A stretch of DNA of 64,000 nucleotides from Pristionchus mayeri (GCA_036245805.1 BTRK01000006.1:5745613-5809612); one strand, 5' to 3'; shown: positions 1 through 12,416, numbered from the stretch's first letter. Notes: generated from the letters alone by a model not told the origin. Numbers and translations: made by a program.

Positions 1-688
1 AATCAATAACCCATCTACCGTATGCCTCATTTATCGATCCAAGCCTTCTACAGTACCCCTCACCTTGACATCACTTGCTCCTTCACTCACGATGCTCCAT
101 TTCTTCTTCGGTCGCTCGATTGATCCGGGGAAGAAGGCTGTGCTGAATTTTATCAGTTAATATAAAACTTTTGCATTATTCGAATGACATTATTCACTTT
201 TCGAATAATAGCAATGCACTTGCGGTATGGACCAAAAAACATTTAAAGCCAAGATTTTGAAATAACACATACAAATAACCCAAAAATTAATTTAAAATCA
301 CCCACCCGTAGTACGGTTTATCGTGTAATTTCTCGAGGAAGCGAGTGTGCACCTCAGCGAGTGCTTGAGGAGAAGAACGCCACGATTTGAGAAGGAGGGA
401 CTGAAAATGAAGAGAGATTACCGTAGATGTACAGGTGAAAGCAATCGATAATTGAGAGAATTACGCTAGCTCTCACTCTCTATGTAGCGATTGAAGAATT
501 ATTATTCTAGTATTGCAGCATTTTTTTTCGCACAGTTACTCCTTCGAGATCATTGAAAGAAGAAGTTTGACCAATACGTAGCTGGTGTGAAAAATGTATT
601 TCATTGCTACCGCAATTTCACGTTTTCGAAAGAATTAAAACGAAAAGGAGCAACACTATAAACCGCAGTTGCCTACCCTTGCAAAATA

Positions 689-1204
689 GGGGGGGGTGAC
701 AAAGGCAAAAACGACAAAAGCACAACTCGTCGCCGTTCGATTACGATTGGACGAAGCGACGTGGGAGTTGGTTCATTGTAACCAGCATGTGGTCCACTAC
801 ATTTGCATATGTAAGTCTTGCTGCCAGGTTATCTTGAGTTTCACTCCATATCTATGTTGAGTGGAAAATCATTGTTAGATAAATACCAAATGCCGTAACC
901 AATCTATATGTTAGTACCCCTTTAACTACTGTAACCAATTAATATATGCATCGATTGGTTACGATATTTGGTGTTTATCTAACCATGATTTTCCAATCAA
1001 ATTGACAATTTTGGACCATGAACTCCTATACATAGATGTGGAGTGAAAATCAAGATCGCCTGGTAGCAAGACTTACATATGCACAAGTAGGGGAGCACAT
1101 ACTGTTTACTATGAACCAACTCCCACGTCGCTTCGTCCAATCGCAATCGAACGGCGACGAGTTGTGCTTTTGTCGTTTTTGCTTTTGTTACCCTCCCCCC
1201 CCCC
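689..1204. mobile_element. hAT-like fold-back MITE with G-run/C-run ends
   Basis: This 516-bp element is almost entirely self-complementary. It starts with a run of G followed by TGACAAAGGC and ends with the complement and a run of C. Directly repeated GCAAAATA lies at 681-688 and 1205-1212, an 8-bp target-site duplication. The corresponding intron of the fuller gene copy (about 38935-38960) has the empty site. A second member lies at 22696-23234. An 8-bp duplication is typical of hAT transposons, but no transposase is present and the termini are not the usual CAGRG, so the hAT assignment is inferred. Confidence 0.8.
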
Positions 1205-2029
1205 GCAAAATATGCTTAGAACAATCTCATCTCCACCCAAATTATCATTCCTCTACAGTACCCACATCTACCGTACCTCAAGGGAATTCGGTCAATTGAT
1301 TGCTCTTCCGAATACGAGTGGTCCCTTGATCGTTGACACCAAATGGCGAGGAACAAAAGATTCCATCTCATGACTGAAAAAAGAAAGAGTAAAAAAAGTA
1401 AGAAACAATGCCGATGCTTTCGCGATCAATAGGATTCGTAAAGGATCTGAATTCCCTATTTTTCGATTTAGACTATAATGCAACAATTTTTCGTCCACTA
1501 TAATTTTTGAACAAACACAATTGGGATTGCATTGTCACAAATTGTGGCAGCAGTGAAATACATGTTTCCCACATGGTATGCAACTGGTAGAGACACTTCA
1601 AAGCAATTCCATGCATCCCGGTACCTGCAGCACGCTAAATCAAGCGAAAAAAATTGCTACGATGAATCCTATCCTATCCATCATTGAACCAGAAATAATG
1701 AAACGAGATCATAATATATAGGAATGTCCACTAACCGAAGGAACTCGACGTTGTGCTTTTCAGGAGAGAATGGATCAAAGATCGCTGTGAGGGCGAGACC
1801 AGCCAACTCTGCTGATTCCTCCACGAAAAGGACGTATCTGCAAGAAAAATTGAATTACCTTGTTTGTTCCTTCCGTAAAGGACGGTATGAAAAAAAAAAA
1901 AAAATATTTTTCATGTATTCGAAGTTGAAATACAAGCAGTTTGAAACTAGTGCCTCATGTGCTTCTCCGAGTACACAAAAAATCAATTGTTAGTTCAATT
2001 CGTCTTGCCTCTATCGTTCAAATAAAATT

Positions 2030-2129
2030 ACAAATTGCACCATTCAGATGGATGCTTCAACAAGCACTAATATGTGACCACAAATTGCACCATTCAGATG
2101 GATGCTTCAACAAGCACTAATATGTGACC
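2030..2129. repeat. 50-bp tandem duplication
   Basis: A 50-bp unit containing CATTCAGATGGATGCTTCAA occurs twice in tandem here, with that stretch at 2041 and 2091. The homologous place in the fuller copy (about 39567-39618) has the unit once, so the duplication is specific to this copy. Confidence 0.9.
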
Positions 2130-2633
2130 ACATCACAGCCTTTCAATTACAGTTACTGTCGCTGAAAGGAACATAACGATATTAAAGTCCCTCACCTTCC
2201 AATCATAAACGCCCTCAAATATTGTTTTTATATCAACGTCTCCAATGCCTTAAAACTCGCAGAACATGTGTAGAAAGACGCTTTCGATACCATCTCAAAA
2301 TCCAGTTGTCCAATTCAACCAACAACGAAACACCCCATCAACAAACATTCTCGAAATTCGCTATCTTTATCGGTATTAAATCAGACAGTGGTAAATTATT
2401 TCAAATTACCAAACGAGCAAGCTATTCCAATATTTACAACATCGCGTATCTACAGTAACACATACAATAATCGATTAGGAAAAACTACAGTACTCCTACC
2501 CGTTTCAATTATCGATTTCCCGTAACCGAGAGCTCTACACAACAACGCGCAAACAGACATACAACGTTCCCACAGCAGGGGAACAACATAAATCAATAAA
2601 GATCGGATGGGGGCTACCGTACTCTACCGTAAT

Positions 2634-3905
2634 CTACGCCTGACTGGCGGTTCCCTTGAAGACCACCTTCAGGCTGCCTTGTGCCTGAGTGCACACACCC
2701 GCCTGATCGAACGTAGCCAGGCACAGCTTGTTGTGTCGTGTGATCGAGGGCACGCGGGATACGGTAGACGACGATTTGGAAGACGCGCCTGAGATGGTGG
2801 GAACTTATCGAGGGGAATACGGTAGGATACGGTTTTCCTGAATTCATCGATCTGTGCTTTCTACGGTAATATAGTTAATTATCGATTTCTTTACCGTATC
2901 TGAGGTCGTCGTCGAGTTCGATGTCGAATTGGCGGTTTTGGGAGGGGAGGAAGAGGTGGGCGAGGTGGAGGCGGATGACGTCATCGCTGAAGAGAAAGAG
3001 AGACCAGTAAACTCTCCATGTGTCAAGGCGTTCAAAGTGTTGTCAGATTACTGTATCTCAGGATGTTGTTATGAGAGCCATGAATACTTCTTCTAGCTCA
3101 GTAGACTCCGCAATTATTTGTACCACTATTCAAGATTTACTCACTGTAAGCCTTAGTCGACACTGGGATGGAACGGGAGGTGGAGGGCACAGAGTGGGAG
3201 TAACCCGAGTTGGCATACGAGTCGGAGTAGCCGTTGGAGCCTCGACCGCCGTTATCGGACTGGAATTGACGGAGATTTATTTTTGTATTCGAGGACTACT
3301 TATCACACCAACTATTTCCTCCGAATTATAAGAAGCAGTTGAAACACTGAATGAACACGATGCTTTTTGATCGAGATTGTCAGAAATTATTTATTTATTA
3401 TGCAATTCTAACTCCAACAATATTCGATATCCGCTAATGTGCACAGCCTGAACTCTTCAATGACTACAGTATCCTTCCCTGACTACCGTACCCTCTCCCT
3501 TTCTACCGTATCCCCACTGACCATCTCAGCTCCCGAGTCGTCCTCCATCTGTTCCTCATCTTCAGCGAGTGAGGCCATCGCTATGAGCAACGCGTTGATC
3601 ATCACTGCTTGTCGACCGAAATCTGAGAGAAGAAAATCAATTGTCTTTTGAATCCCGGAAGTGGACGGAAAATTGGTCCTCAATATTTCCGATAACTAAA
3701 GAAGATTTACCAAAACACAAGTTGGACTGGTAATTAATCATAAAGCAATCCTGGACGGCAAGGCTTTAGGGCTACAATAAGCCATTCTACCGTAACCCAC
3801 TCTACAGTAATCCCCGGTCTACCGTAATCTACAGTAATACCTGCAGCACTTTAGTGCTCTTCGTCTTCTCATCGGCGTCGTCGGGGAAAGTGAGCAGGAG
3901 AGTCG
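2634..3905 (-). pseudogene. 3' fragment of a FRMD8-like FERM gene (copy A2)
   Basis: Blocks correspond to the last exons of the gene at 34020-41761: 2634-2788 (C-terminal exon, stop at 2634-2636), 2900-2986 (Ser/Thr-rich exon), 3145-3259 (Ser-rich exon), 3522-3622 and 3841-about 3905. Homology stops inside the last block. Two lesions are visible. The donor next to 2900 reads ATACGG where the fuller copy has GTACGG, so the GT is lost. The 3522-3622 exon is 101 bp against 102 bp, a 1-bp deletion near GACCGAAAT that shifts the frame. The fragment abuts copy A1 at about 2214, so two partial copies lie head to tail. Confidence 0.8.
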
Positions 3906-4224
3906 TGCTACCTACTACTTCTAAAAATCGCAGTTCACCTCTCGCTTCGATTCTGCTAACACTTTTTCCAAAACTAATTCAATGGGCACTATTCTTTCTA
4001 TGATAATATTGCTAGTGACTCACTAGTAGTGAGTCAATCGAAATATCATCATCTCTAGAATAGCCCTCTCCCTGTCCATAATTGTTCATAGATTCATTTT
4101 AACAGCGGTAACTACGATATCCTAAGATATCATTCGCTATCGATTAGAACAACAGAAAATACTGCAATCACCAATTATTGCAAACAATTGCAATCAAATT
4201 GCTTGTAGTTACTTTTCATTCTTG

Positions 4225-4298
4225 AATTTGTATCAACCAAACATGCACCATTCCAAAAACAAATTTGTATCAACCAAACATGCACCATTCCAAAAAAA
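4225..4298. repeat. 37-bp tandem duplication
   Basis: The stretch TTTGTATCAACCAAACATGC with its flank is present twice, 37 bp apart (4227 and 4264). Confidence 0.85.
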
Positions 4299-5052
4299 AT
4301 CAAGAGAATCGTGGTCATCATTCCCAAATTGTAAATGAAATTCGATAGATAGAGCTGGCATTGGCTATAACTAATCTTTGTTAGTCACTCTTAGATCAAT
4401 TGTTGCATGTAGGATGCAGATCTCGAATTACGATTAGCCGGGCTCAGCAGAATTTATGAGCCGCTCGCCGCATGAATTCACCCACTCATGAGAGATATTT
4501 TTTCGACAATAATTACTGATTAAAATGAAGCAAATTCAGATGATAATATAAATGAATATTATTAACAAACAATCGAGAACAAACAATCAATTTTAAGCGC
4601 GTGTGAATGTCACTAAATAGATATTATTTTATTGAAAAAAGGACCCTGCAATAGATCGAAAGCACTCATTTTGCCCTTGTCTTACCTCATACGCGCAGCA
4701 TCGATCACCCTGGTGCCTCGATCTAACTGTTTCCACGCGCTGGTTTCACACTACTTTTTTTAACCAGTTATTCTCAAGCTCTCAATCGCGAGCTATTGGC
4801 ATTTTTGCTCTGTCTGTTCATCCGTACCTTGGTATAGTAGACCAATGCCTCCGACCAGTCGCCCCATTTCCCTATCATGCATCTTGGTATAAAGCATAAT
4901 CACTAGCGTTTCTTCGTCTAATCCATATCAATTGTTTTTGATAACTCTGATAACTCAGGAATGAGCATAAAGAATTTGTTGCACCAAAAGAATCTTCAGA
5001 CGACCAGTCAAACCCTCAAATGACTAATTAAAAGCAATCGTTGAAGTATTAG

Positions 5053-5085
5053 GTTGTTGCATAAGTCCTGTCCGATTTGGAAGCC
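5053..5085. repeat. Lone mariner-type terminal repeat
   Basis: TTAGGTTGTTGCATAAGTCC closely resembles the 25-bp terminal repeat of the mariner-type element at 44454-45401. No opposite end is seen nearby. A weaker relative (GTAGTTGCATAAGTCTTGTC) lies near 16806. These are probably ends of decayed members of the same family. Confidence 0.5.
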
Positions 5086-5444
5086 TCTACGTTATTTTGT
5101 CGATCTTGAATGTATGTTTTTGTCATTATCTGGCCTCATGGCTTAACAGAGGCATATGCTTGTACATTCCAATAATGATATTTATCTAAATCATAAATGT
5201 CTGCATTACGAGAAAACGTAGCTTGAACTGTTCAAACTATCGCATATCTTCACACTTTTTCTTTAACACGGTGGTAGTTAATGGGAACAGATAGCGATAC
5301 TTCCTCACCCAGCCAAATTAGAAGTATAGATAATACACTTTCTAAAACTAAGTTGAATGGGATTGCTTATTCAGCGCATTTAACATGCGAACCCAATGAA
5401 TGTGAATGTAGACACTGAAATGTAGACCAGGGCACTCTCCGCTA

Positions 5445-8400
5445 GAAGCGCCGAGATAGTCGGCATTGCTAAATATACAATAAACTGAAAGCTTTTTTGA
5501 CTGGCGCTTTCGCTTCGAACGAGATTTTGATAGTTTCTGTGCAATCGAAATATAAGTAGAGACCGCAGGCTCCGCCCAATTAGGAGGAGAAAGAGGCGCG
5601 TCGATCTATATGGAAAAAATATTTTTGGGTACTGCTGGCTAATGTCTATAAACGACAGAGTGCCCGTCATGCATTATTTAATCAGAAATATCTAAAAAAG
5701 ACCGATCTAGGGTTCATGATAGGGGAATGGAAAGGTTCCGACGACAATTCTTAACACGGGCATGGTGCGATGGATAATTCCTGATTTTATGCGTCGATTG
5801 ACACCAAGAACGTATTTTTTGGATTTTTTTCCGATTAATCATTTCATTTCAAAGGTTCAAGAGCGTGCGCTAATGGAACTGCAAAGGGGCGGTGCTTCCT
5901 CTCTACTTACTCGCTTGTCTCTGACCCGGCGTGTGCAGAGAGCGCGCGCTCTAGAGGACCTCTGCCTTTCCTCTCCTCCTAGAGCAAAGCGCGATGCGAA
6001 GCTATGCTCAAACTTTTGGAGAAACCAGGCAGAGCGTTGTCCGCCCACTTCGCTCTCGTCCTGATTTCGACTCCCTTTCCGTTGTGAATCTTCGAGGTGT
6101 TTTTGGGCCATAACTCGAGTCAAAGATACGATATCGCCAAACGGCAAAAATTATGACCTTATTTAGCCTCAAAGGGATACATTAGACCCACAAATGACCC
6201 TACCAAAGCATTTCGGTCACCCACCTTGCGGTCTCTAAATATAAGGTCATTACACTAAAAAGATTTCAGAAATTTCCAGACGAAAATTTTTTACGACCAA
6301 AAATGAGGTGTTCGTTGGTCTGTCCGTGCGCGTACCGTAACCTGGGGGTGGCGTTGGGTCAGATCCTGTGTCAGACTAATGATTCCATCGGAGGATAGAT
6401 GGAAATCATAGATACCGTACTACTATAGCAAGCAATGCCTACCGTAACCCAGTTCGCTGGGTCAGGCGCTGGGTCAGATTCATGATTTCGTCGGAGGATG
6501 GTTGCAAAACATCAATACTAAAATCCTACAGTAACCAAAACCTACCGCATCCCGTGGCACTGTGTCATATGATGGGTCAGATTCATGAATTCGTTGTTCA
6601 AGCAATGCAGCACGTCGATGTCGATTCTCTGCCGTAGGCTCTAGCCTTGGGTCAGACGCGGCTTTAGGTCCGCGATTTTGCAGGCATTTTTGCAATCAAT
6701 AGGGGAAATGGTTTAACCTTCTTCCTGTAACACAGCCATGTTGCCATGGGATGGGATGCCATGCCATGCATGGAACAGGGATGCCACAGCCATGGGATGG
6801 GCGTAGTTGCCCACTATTTGCATAACTTACCATAAACTGAAAGCTTTTTTGACTGGCGCGTTTGTTTCGAATGAGATTTTGATAGTTTCTGTGCAATCGA
6901 AATACAAGGTCATTACACTAAAAAGATTTCCGAAAATTTCAGAAGAAAATTTTTTACGACCAAAAATGAGGTGTTCGTTGGTCTGTCCGTGCGCGTACCG
7001 TAACCTGGGGGTGGCGTTGGGTCAGATCCTGTGTCAGACTAATGATTCCATCGGAGGATAGATGGAAATCATAGATACCGTACTACTATAGTAAGCAATG
7101 CCTACCGTAACCCAGTTCGCTGGGTCAGGCGCTGGGTCAGATTCATGATTTCGTCGGAGGATGGTTGCAAAACATCAATACTAAAATCCTACAGTAACCA
7201 AAACCTACCGCATACCGTGGCACTGTGTCATATGATGGGTCAGATTCATGATTTCGTTGTTCAAGCAATGCAGCACGTCGATGTCGATTCTCTGCCGTAG
7301 GCTCTAGCCTTGGGTCAGACGCGGCTTTAGGTCCGCGATTTTGCAGGCATTTTTGCAATCAATAGGGGAAATGGTTTAACCTTCTTCCTGTAACACAGCC
7401 ATGTTGCCATGGGATGGGATGCCATGCCACGCATGGGACAGGGATGCCACAGCCATGGGATGGGCGTAGTTGCCCACTAGTTGCATAACTTACCATAAAC
7501 TGAAAGCTTTTTTGACTGGCGCGTTTGTTTCGAATGAGATTTTGATAGTTTCTGTGCAATCGAAATACAAGGTCATTACACTAAAAAGATTTCCGAAAAT
7601 TCCAGAAGAAAAAATTTTGCGACCACAAATATGGTGTTCGTTGGTCTGTCAGTCCGCGTACCGTAACCTGGGAGTGGCGTTGGAGCAGACGTTGTGTCAT
7701 ACTCATGATTTTATCAGAGAATCGAAACAAAACGTCAATACCGTACTACTACCGTAACCGAAAGCTACCGTAACCCGTGGCCGTGGGTCAGACGTTGGGT
7801 CAGATTCATGATTTCGTCAGCGAATCGATGCAAAACATTAATTTCGTTAGTCTACCGTAACAAGAACCTTCCATAGTCTGTGGCGCTGTGTCAGGTGATG
7901 GATCAGTACACTCTAACGTTGAATGAGGCGTAGTTGCCCACTAGTTGCTAAATATACCATAAACTGAAAGGGTTTTTGTCTGGTGCTTTCGTTTCGACCG
8001 AGATTTTGATAGTTTCTGTGCATTTGCAATAGAAGGTCAGCAGTCGAAAAGAATCCAGAAATTTCCAGCAGAAAAACAATTATGACCAACAATGTGTTGT
8101 ACTCTTGTCCGTCCGTGTACCGTAACCCGAAGTGGCGTTGGGTCGGATGGTGTGTCACATCCATGATTTCATCCGAGGATGGATGGAAATCATCGATACC
8201 GTACTCCTACCGTAACCGAAAGCTATCGTACACCAGTTCCTTGGGTCAGACGCTGGGTCAGATTCATGATTTCTTATGCGGATCGATTCAAAACATCAAT
8301 ATTGTTCTTCTACCGTAACAAGAACCTACAGTATCCCGTGGCGCTAAGTCAGGTGCTGGGTCGGATTCATTATTTCGATGGTCAATTTATGAAAAACGTC

Positions 8401-9150
8401 GACACCATTACCCTACTATAATTTCTTTCGTTGGGACGAACGCGGCGTGAGAACAATGATTTTGCCTGCATTTTTCCGGCAGTAATAGGGGATTATTTAC
8501 TAATGTTCCGGGATCCACTAACTAAAAAGCGTAGTTGCCCACTAGTTGCATACCTTACCATAAACTGAAAGCTTTTTTGACTGGCGCTTTCGATTCGAAT
8601 GAGATTTTGAAAATTGGTGTGCATTTCAAATATAAGATCTTTACACGAAAAAGATTTCAGAAATTTCCAGAAGAACATTTTTTACGACCAAAAAATAGGT
8701 GTCTGTGAGTCTGTGCATACCGTAACCCGATGTGGCGTTGGAGCAGATTTTGTGTCAGACTCATGATTTCATCAGATGATCGAAGCTAAACGTCGTTACC
8801 CTACTCCTACCTTAACCCAAAGCTACCGTAACCGCTACCGTAACCCGTGGCGGTGGGTCAGAAGCTGTGTCAGATTTATGATTTCGTCGGAGGATGGACG
8901 GAAAACATCAATACTTAATGCCTACAGTGACTGAGACCTACCGTAACCCGTCGCGATGTGTCAGATGCTCGGTCAGATTCATGATTTCGTTGGGCAATCA
9001 GTACAATGCATAGATGCCTAGCGTTGGTTCGGACACGGCGTGAGAACCATGATTTTGCCGCATTTTGGTAATCAATCGGGAAATAGTTATTAAATTTTTG
9101 GGACCACATTTTAACGTTTGGAGAGGCGTAGTTGCCCACTAGTTTTGAAA
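5445..9150. repeat. Tandem array, ~663-bp period
   Basis: Units share ACTGAAAGCTTTTTTGACTG, a stretch with GATTTTGATAGTTTCTGTGC, then GGTCATTACACTAAAAAGAT and several TACCGTAACC motifs. Two units, roughly 6241-6902 and 6903-7565, are nearly identical and exactly 663 bp apart. Units at about 7566-8035, 8036-8640 and 8640-9150 are progressively diverged and shorter. A partial unit at 5445-5556 is split from the rest by a MITE. Repeated short ORFs (for example 6480-6695 and 7143-7358, minus) only mirror the repetition, and I do not call them genes. Confidence 0.85.
5557..6237. mobile_element. hAT-like MITE in the tandem array
   Basis: The element is 681 bp long with inverted ends TAGAGACCGCA and TGCGGTCTCTA. 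It is flanked by the direct repeat AATATAAG at 5549-5556 and 6238-6245. The neighbouring array units show the uninterrupted site (CGAAATACAAGGTCATT near 6898), confirming insertion. TAGAG-type ends with 8-bp duplications are characteristic of hAT elements. No hAT transposase is encoded, so the element is non-autonomous. Confidence 0.8.
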
Positions 9151-9695
9151 TAAGTAAAGCAAGTACTTTTTTCTAGCCCAGTTGATGTTCATGGAGAGGT
9201 GCAATGATTGCTTCTTGCCGGGCTCAGCAGTAATAATGAACCGCTCGGAGCATGAATGAACCTTGTAATTCCTGGAAAAAAATGAAGAAAATAATCACAA
9301 TTGATAGTAGGCATAATTCTTTGAGAATACGACATATAAATCAAACAAATGAAAACACTAACTAGTCAATAGATTTTGGGAATTTCGGTCGAATTGCGAC
9401 CCACCGACTGAAAAATTTTAATTCATTTACTAATTCATTTACGAAAATTGCAGTCTCAAATTGCGGCCCACCGCATTCGTGCTGCCTTTCATTCTCAAAG
9501 GCCGCATCTCACTTCAGGGGTCGATTCTTTCCTACTCTCAACTAATTTGTATTTAGCCTACTATTTTCTCTCGTAATAGTTCTAATTGAAATTTTACAGT
9601 CAAATGAAATGAAATCAACGCTAAAATATCGCTCTCGCAATCCATAATTGATCATCGAATCATTTTGATCACAGTAACCATGATATCCCCCTCAC

Positions 9696-9772
9696 CTTGA
9701 CATCTCTCTCCTCTACTCATGTCACTCCCTCTTCTTCTGCCGCTCGATCGATATGCGAGAAAAGGCTGCAAG
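9696..9772 (-). pseudogene. Relic of the FRMD8-like FFPGSIER exon
   Basis: The plus strand reads CTCACCTTGACATCTCTC and later GCCGCTCGATCGATATGCGA and AAAAGGCTGCAAG. It aligns with the donor, body and acceptor side of the exon at 36979-37057, with many substitutions. Two further relics lie at 15291-15360 and 18497-18577. They are too diverged to be functional. Confidence 0.6.
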
Positions 9773-10141
9773 CGTAATTAATCTAACAATCTTCTCCTTC
9801 TTGAATCAGCCGCATGCCTTCTGCTCCTCTGTACGAGCGTGACTGAAATAATAGCAATATCTACTGAGAAAATCGCCTACCACTCGCGAGTTTCAGGCGA
9901 TGGATGTAACCATGAACTTTCAAAGTGATTTGATGAAATCTGCGTGATGTTCCAAAATAATCAATTCCAATCTCATCAATAATGACAGGAAGAGGGATAT
10001 ATAATATTGAACTACTAGAAAGATAAATGCGCTTATCTCCTTTGTTTCACGTATCGCATGTAATGGAAGGTTTTTCGGAGCAGTCGATATACGGTTGAAT
10101 TCGTTGTAAAACAAATATTATCAATATCTAGCATCACTAAC

Positions 10142-10213
10142 TGTAGGGATAGGATAACTACATGGTTATGCACATTGCGTTGAACAATAATCGGAGTCTC
10201 CTTCCATGGCTCC
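10142..10213 (-). pseudogene. Relic of the FRMD8-like exon encoding CREPPMSANV
   Basis: The stretch begins TGTAGGGATAGG and ends CGGAGTCTCCTTCCATGG. It aligns with TGTAGGGATTGG and CGGAGGCTCCCTGCACTCG of the exon at 41080-41156. Similar relics lie at 18052-18122 and, for its acceptor half, at about 29905-29945. The coding frame is not preserved. Confidence 0.5.
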
Positions 10214-10990
10214 AAATGAGGAGAATAATTATATGACTAATTAGATGAATTATAAATACAAAATACTTATTAATGGTTGATGACTAACTGTAATTCTGAA
10301 TACTGTGATGAATCAAGCAATGGACATTTTTTATCCGTTCACTTAAGAAATTTCACTCAAAATGCGACCCGCCTCATTCACGCTATCGATTATTCCTAAA
10401 GGCCGCAACTCACCCCTTATTTCAATAATGCCGATTTCACTGTGCTAAAATTAGTTCAGGTCTTCTGAGAAATCGCCATTTGACAAAAAATTCAAACAAA
10501 ACGCATTGAAGGGGTGGATACCCCAAAGCTCACGGAACTTTGATTTTAAGTTACAAGGCCGTAAATTATAAAAAAACCTAAAAGCCGGCTCTCGAAATTT
10601 CGAAAATTCAAAAAATCATATGATCCTTCAAATTGACGAAAAAGGTCGTCCAAAAACGTATTTTGTTCGTCTTGATGAGAAGAACAATTATTTTGTTGGA
10701 CCGAAAATGATTGAAAAAAAAGGATCATATCGAAACATCCAATAATTCGTTGTTTAGGTTCAAAAAGGTGCAAAAAGTGGGTGTCCTGTAAAAAATTAAC
10801 CCGGACTACAATGAGATCTTTGCAGATTCGAATCCCTCGTACGCTTTTACACAAAATATGCTACTTGTTCTAGCTCTTAAACCGTTCCATTTTTTTTCTC
10901 TATGGATTCAAACACATTCAAACGCCGTTTTTAGAAAATTCTTACATTTCAACGATCACATATGTTCTTGCTGGTGCGTAAACAAGTGGT

Positions 10991-12416
10991 TATATGAGCC
11001 CGTTTGCCTAAGAATCGAGCAGATCACAGGTTCCGGGACAGAAAAAAAACTCGATTCTCTGTAACAAACTGTTTTGGTGTAATCGAAGGTGCTGAAAACG
11101 GTGGGCTCATTCATTTTGCTCTCATACTCCTCATTGGCTCCAGACGTCGTCACGTCGAAAGCGGGTTTCCGCGTATGTCGCCTTTCCGGAAAGTGCTAAA
11201 ATTACGTGAATTTGGTTCCCGGGGTAGAATTTCATGCTGATTACGCCTATCCACTTCATTTTTCACGAAGTATTAAAACAATTTTTAAAAATTCAACTCT
11301 TCGAAAACACAATTTCGAGACGAATGAGTTATACGGTTGGGACAGCCGTGACGAGCGGATTCAGAATTCCAATTTTCATTCATTTTTACCTTGCGGTTTT
11401 CGAGATTGGAGTGAAAACGTGAGATAAAATCGTGCGAAATCTGAGGCGAGAGAGTGTGGTGAGATGAGAGAGCCCAGAGGGAACGAGAGCGAAGAAGAGA
11501 GATTAGCGCAGATTTCGCACGATTTGATCTCACGTTTTCACTCCAATCTCGAAAACCGCAAGGTGAAAATGCATGAAATTTGGAATTCTGAATCCGCTCG
11601 TCACGGCGGTTCCAACCATATAACACGGATCTCCTGTAAAAATGTACGAAAATGAGAGCCTTATGCGACAGAAAAAAATTCATGATCCCATTTTTCGCAG
11701 AAACTACTAATACTGACCATAATGAGGGCCCTGAAGAGGTCTATCCACTTCTTTTCTCGAAATTTGCATTTTGAAGGACAGAAATGACCTACCGCTTCAA
11801 AGGACCATTTCTCAGTCAGATTTTGACCTACAGCGAGCTAATTTTTTTCAAAAGACTCGTAATGAACTTCTCTACAAACCCCTCACCGGGCACTTCTCAC
11901 GAAAATATCATCTTTCACTTGTTTTATGTGAAAATGTGTTTTTACGATCTGTTTATGCTAATTATCTCGCTCAGTTTTGTGATACTCACGATTTTTATTC
12001 TTGATTCGGATTCCCCATACAAAATATGAAGTTGAAATTGTGTTCGTTTTCTTTATCTCGGGGACGCATATACCGCTACTCAGTAGGGAGAATCCGGACT
12101 TGTCCTCATTTTCAAACATTTTCCGGTTTAGACTGTATCTCAGTTGTAATTTATGCAAATGAGCATTCTAGGTGTATCATTCGATTCCTTTCTACCTGTT
12201 CTACAATAATGACTAGAGCCAATGACGACTCTAGGAGCAAACTGGAGCCAATGACGACTCTAGGAGCAAACTGGAGCCAATGACGACTCTAGGAGCAAAC
12301 TGAATGAGCCCACCGTTTTCAGCACCCTCGATTAACCCAAAACCCATAGTTACAGAGAATCGACTTTTTTTGCTGTCCCTGCCCTTGCTCGACTCTTACG
12401 CAAACGGGCTCATATT
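10991..12416. mobile_element. Nested fold-back element
   Basis: The left arm, from TATATGAGCCCGTTTGC at about 10991, matches in inverse the right arm ending GCAAACGGGCTCATATTGG at about 12416. Pairing continues through CTCGATTCTCTGTAAC and CTGAAAACGGTGGGCTCATT. A second, separately centred fold-back lies inside at about 11329-11622; its arms include GTTTTCACTCCAATCTCG and the complement. A 29-bp unit repeated three times lies in the right arm. No transposase is present, and target-site duplications were not resolved. Confidence 0.65.
12216..12302. repeat. 29-bp unit, three tandem copies
   Basis: A unit beginning GAGCCAATGACGACTCTAGG starts at 12216, 12245 and 12274. It corresponds to a single GGCTCC-ending stretch in the opposite fold-back arm (about 11135), so it arose by expansion within one arm. 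Confidence 0.9.

Larger units (their letters stand above)
64..2213 (-). pseudogene. Truncated FRMD8-like FERM gene copy (copy A1)
   Basis: Five blocks match consecutive exons of the fuller gene at 34020-41761, in the same order and strand: 64-142 (encodes FFPGSIERPKKKW), about 306-400, 1277-1369 (MESFVPRHL), 1732-1837 (VEESAELAGLAL) and 2196-2213. The last block stops in mid-exon, where homology ends. Exon lengths are mostly kept and no stops were seen in the exons checked. However, the acceptor of the 1277-1369 exon reads CAGTCAT|GAG where the fuller copy has CAGTCAG|GAG, so the in-phase AG is lost. A fold-back element sits in the intron at 689-1204. The copy may continue left of the window. 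Inference: a non-functional 5'-truncated duplicate. The homology is clear; its status as a pseudogene is very likely. Confidence 0.8.
3905..5440. other. Noncoding decayed repeat modules
   Basis: No gene was recognised. From 3905 the sequence switches from FRMD8-like exon homology to modules that recur in the window. One, with GTGCTACCTACTACTTCTAA followed by a stretch near AAAACTAATTCAATGGGCAC, resembles sequence near 9470, 14440, 15050, 18270 and 23255. A second, around GGGCTCAGCAGAATTTATGA (4440), resembles 9218, 18805 and 21575. These are diverged copies of the same duplicated region. Confidence 0.55.

Noticed and set aside
689..1204. G-run and C-run ends as G-quadruplex regulatory sites
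   Set aside because: The runs coincide exactly with element termini and target duplications, so the transposon explanation is sufficient.
6480..7559. Repeated 66- and 71-codon minus-strand ORFs 663 bp apart
   Set aside because: Their repetition follows the tandem array period; the sequences contain repeat words such as TACCGTAACC and are not conserved in the other units.
5445..9150. Possible CRISPR-like array
   Set aside because: The repeat period is ~600-660 bp, spacers are not unique, and the DNA is eukaryotic.
11285..11683. 132-codon minus-strand ORF
   Set aside because: It spans an inner fold-back, so its two halves mirror each other. No protein family fits.
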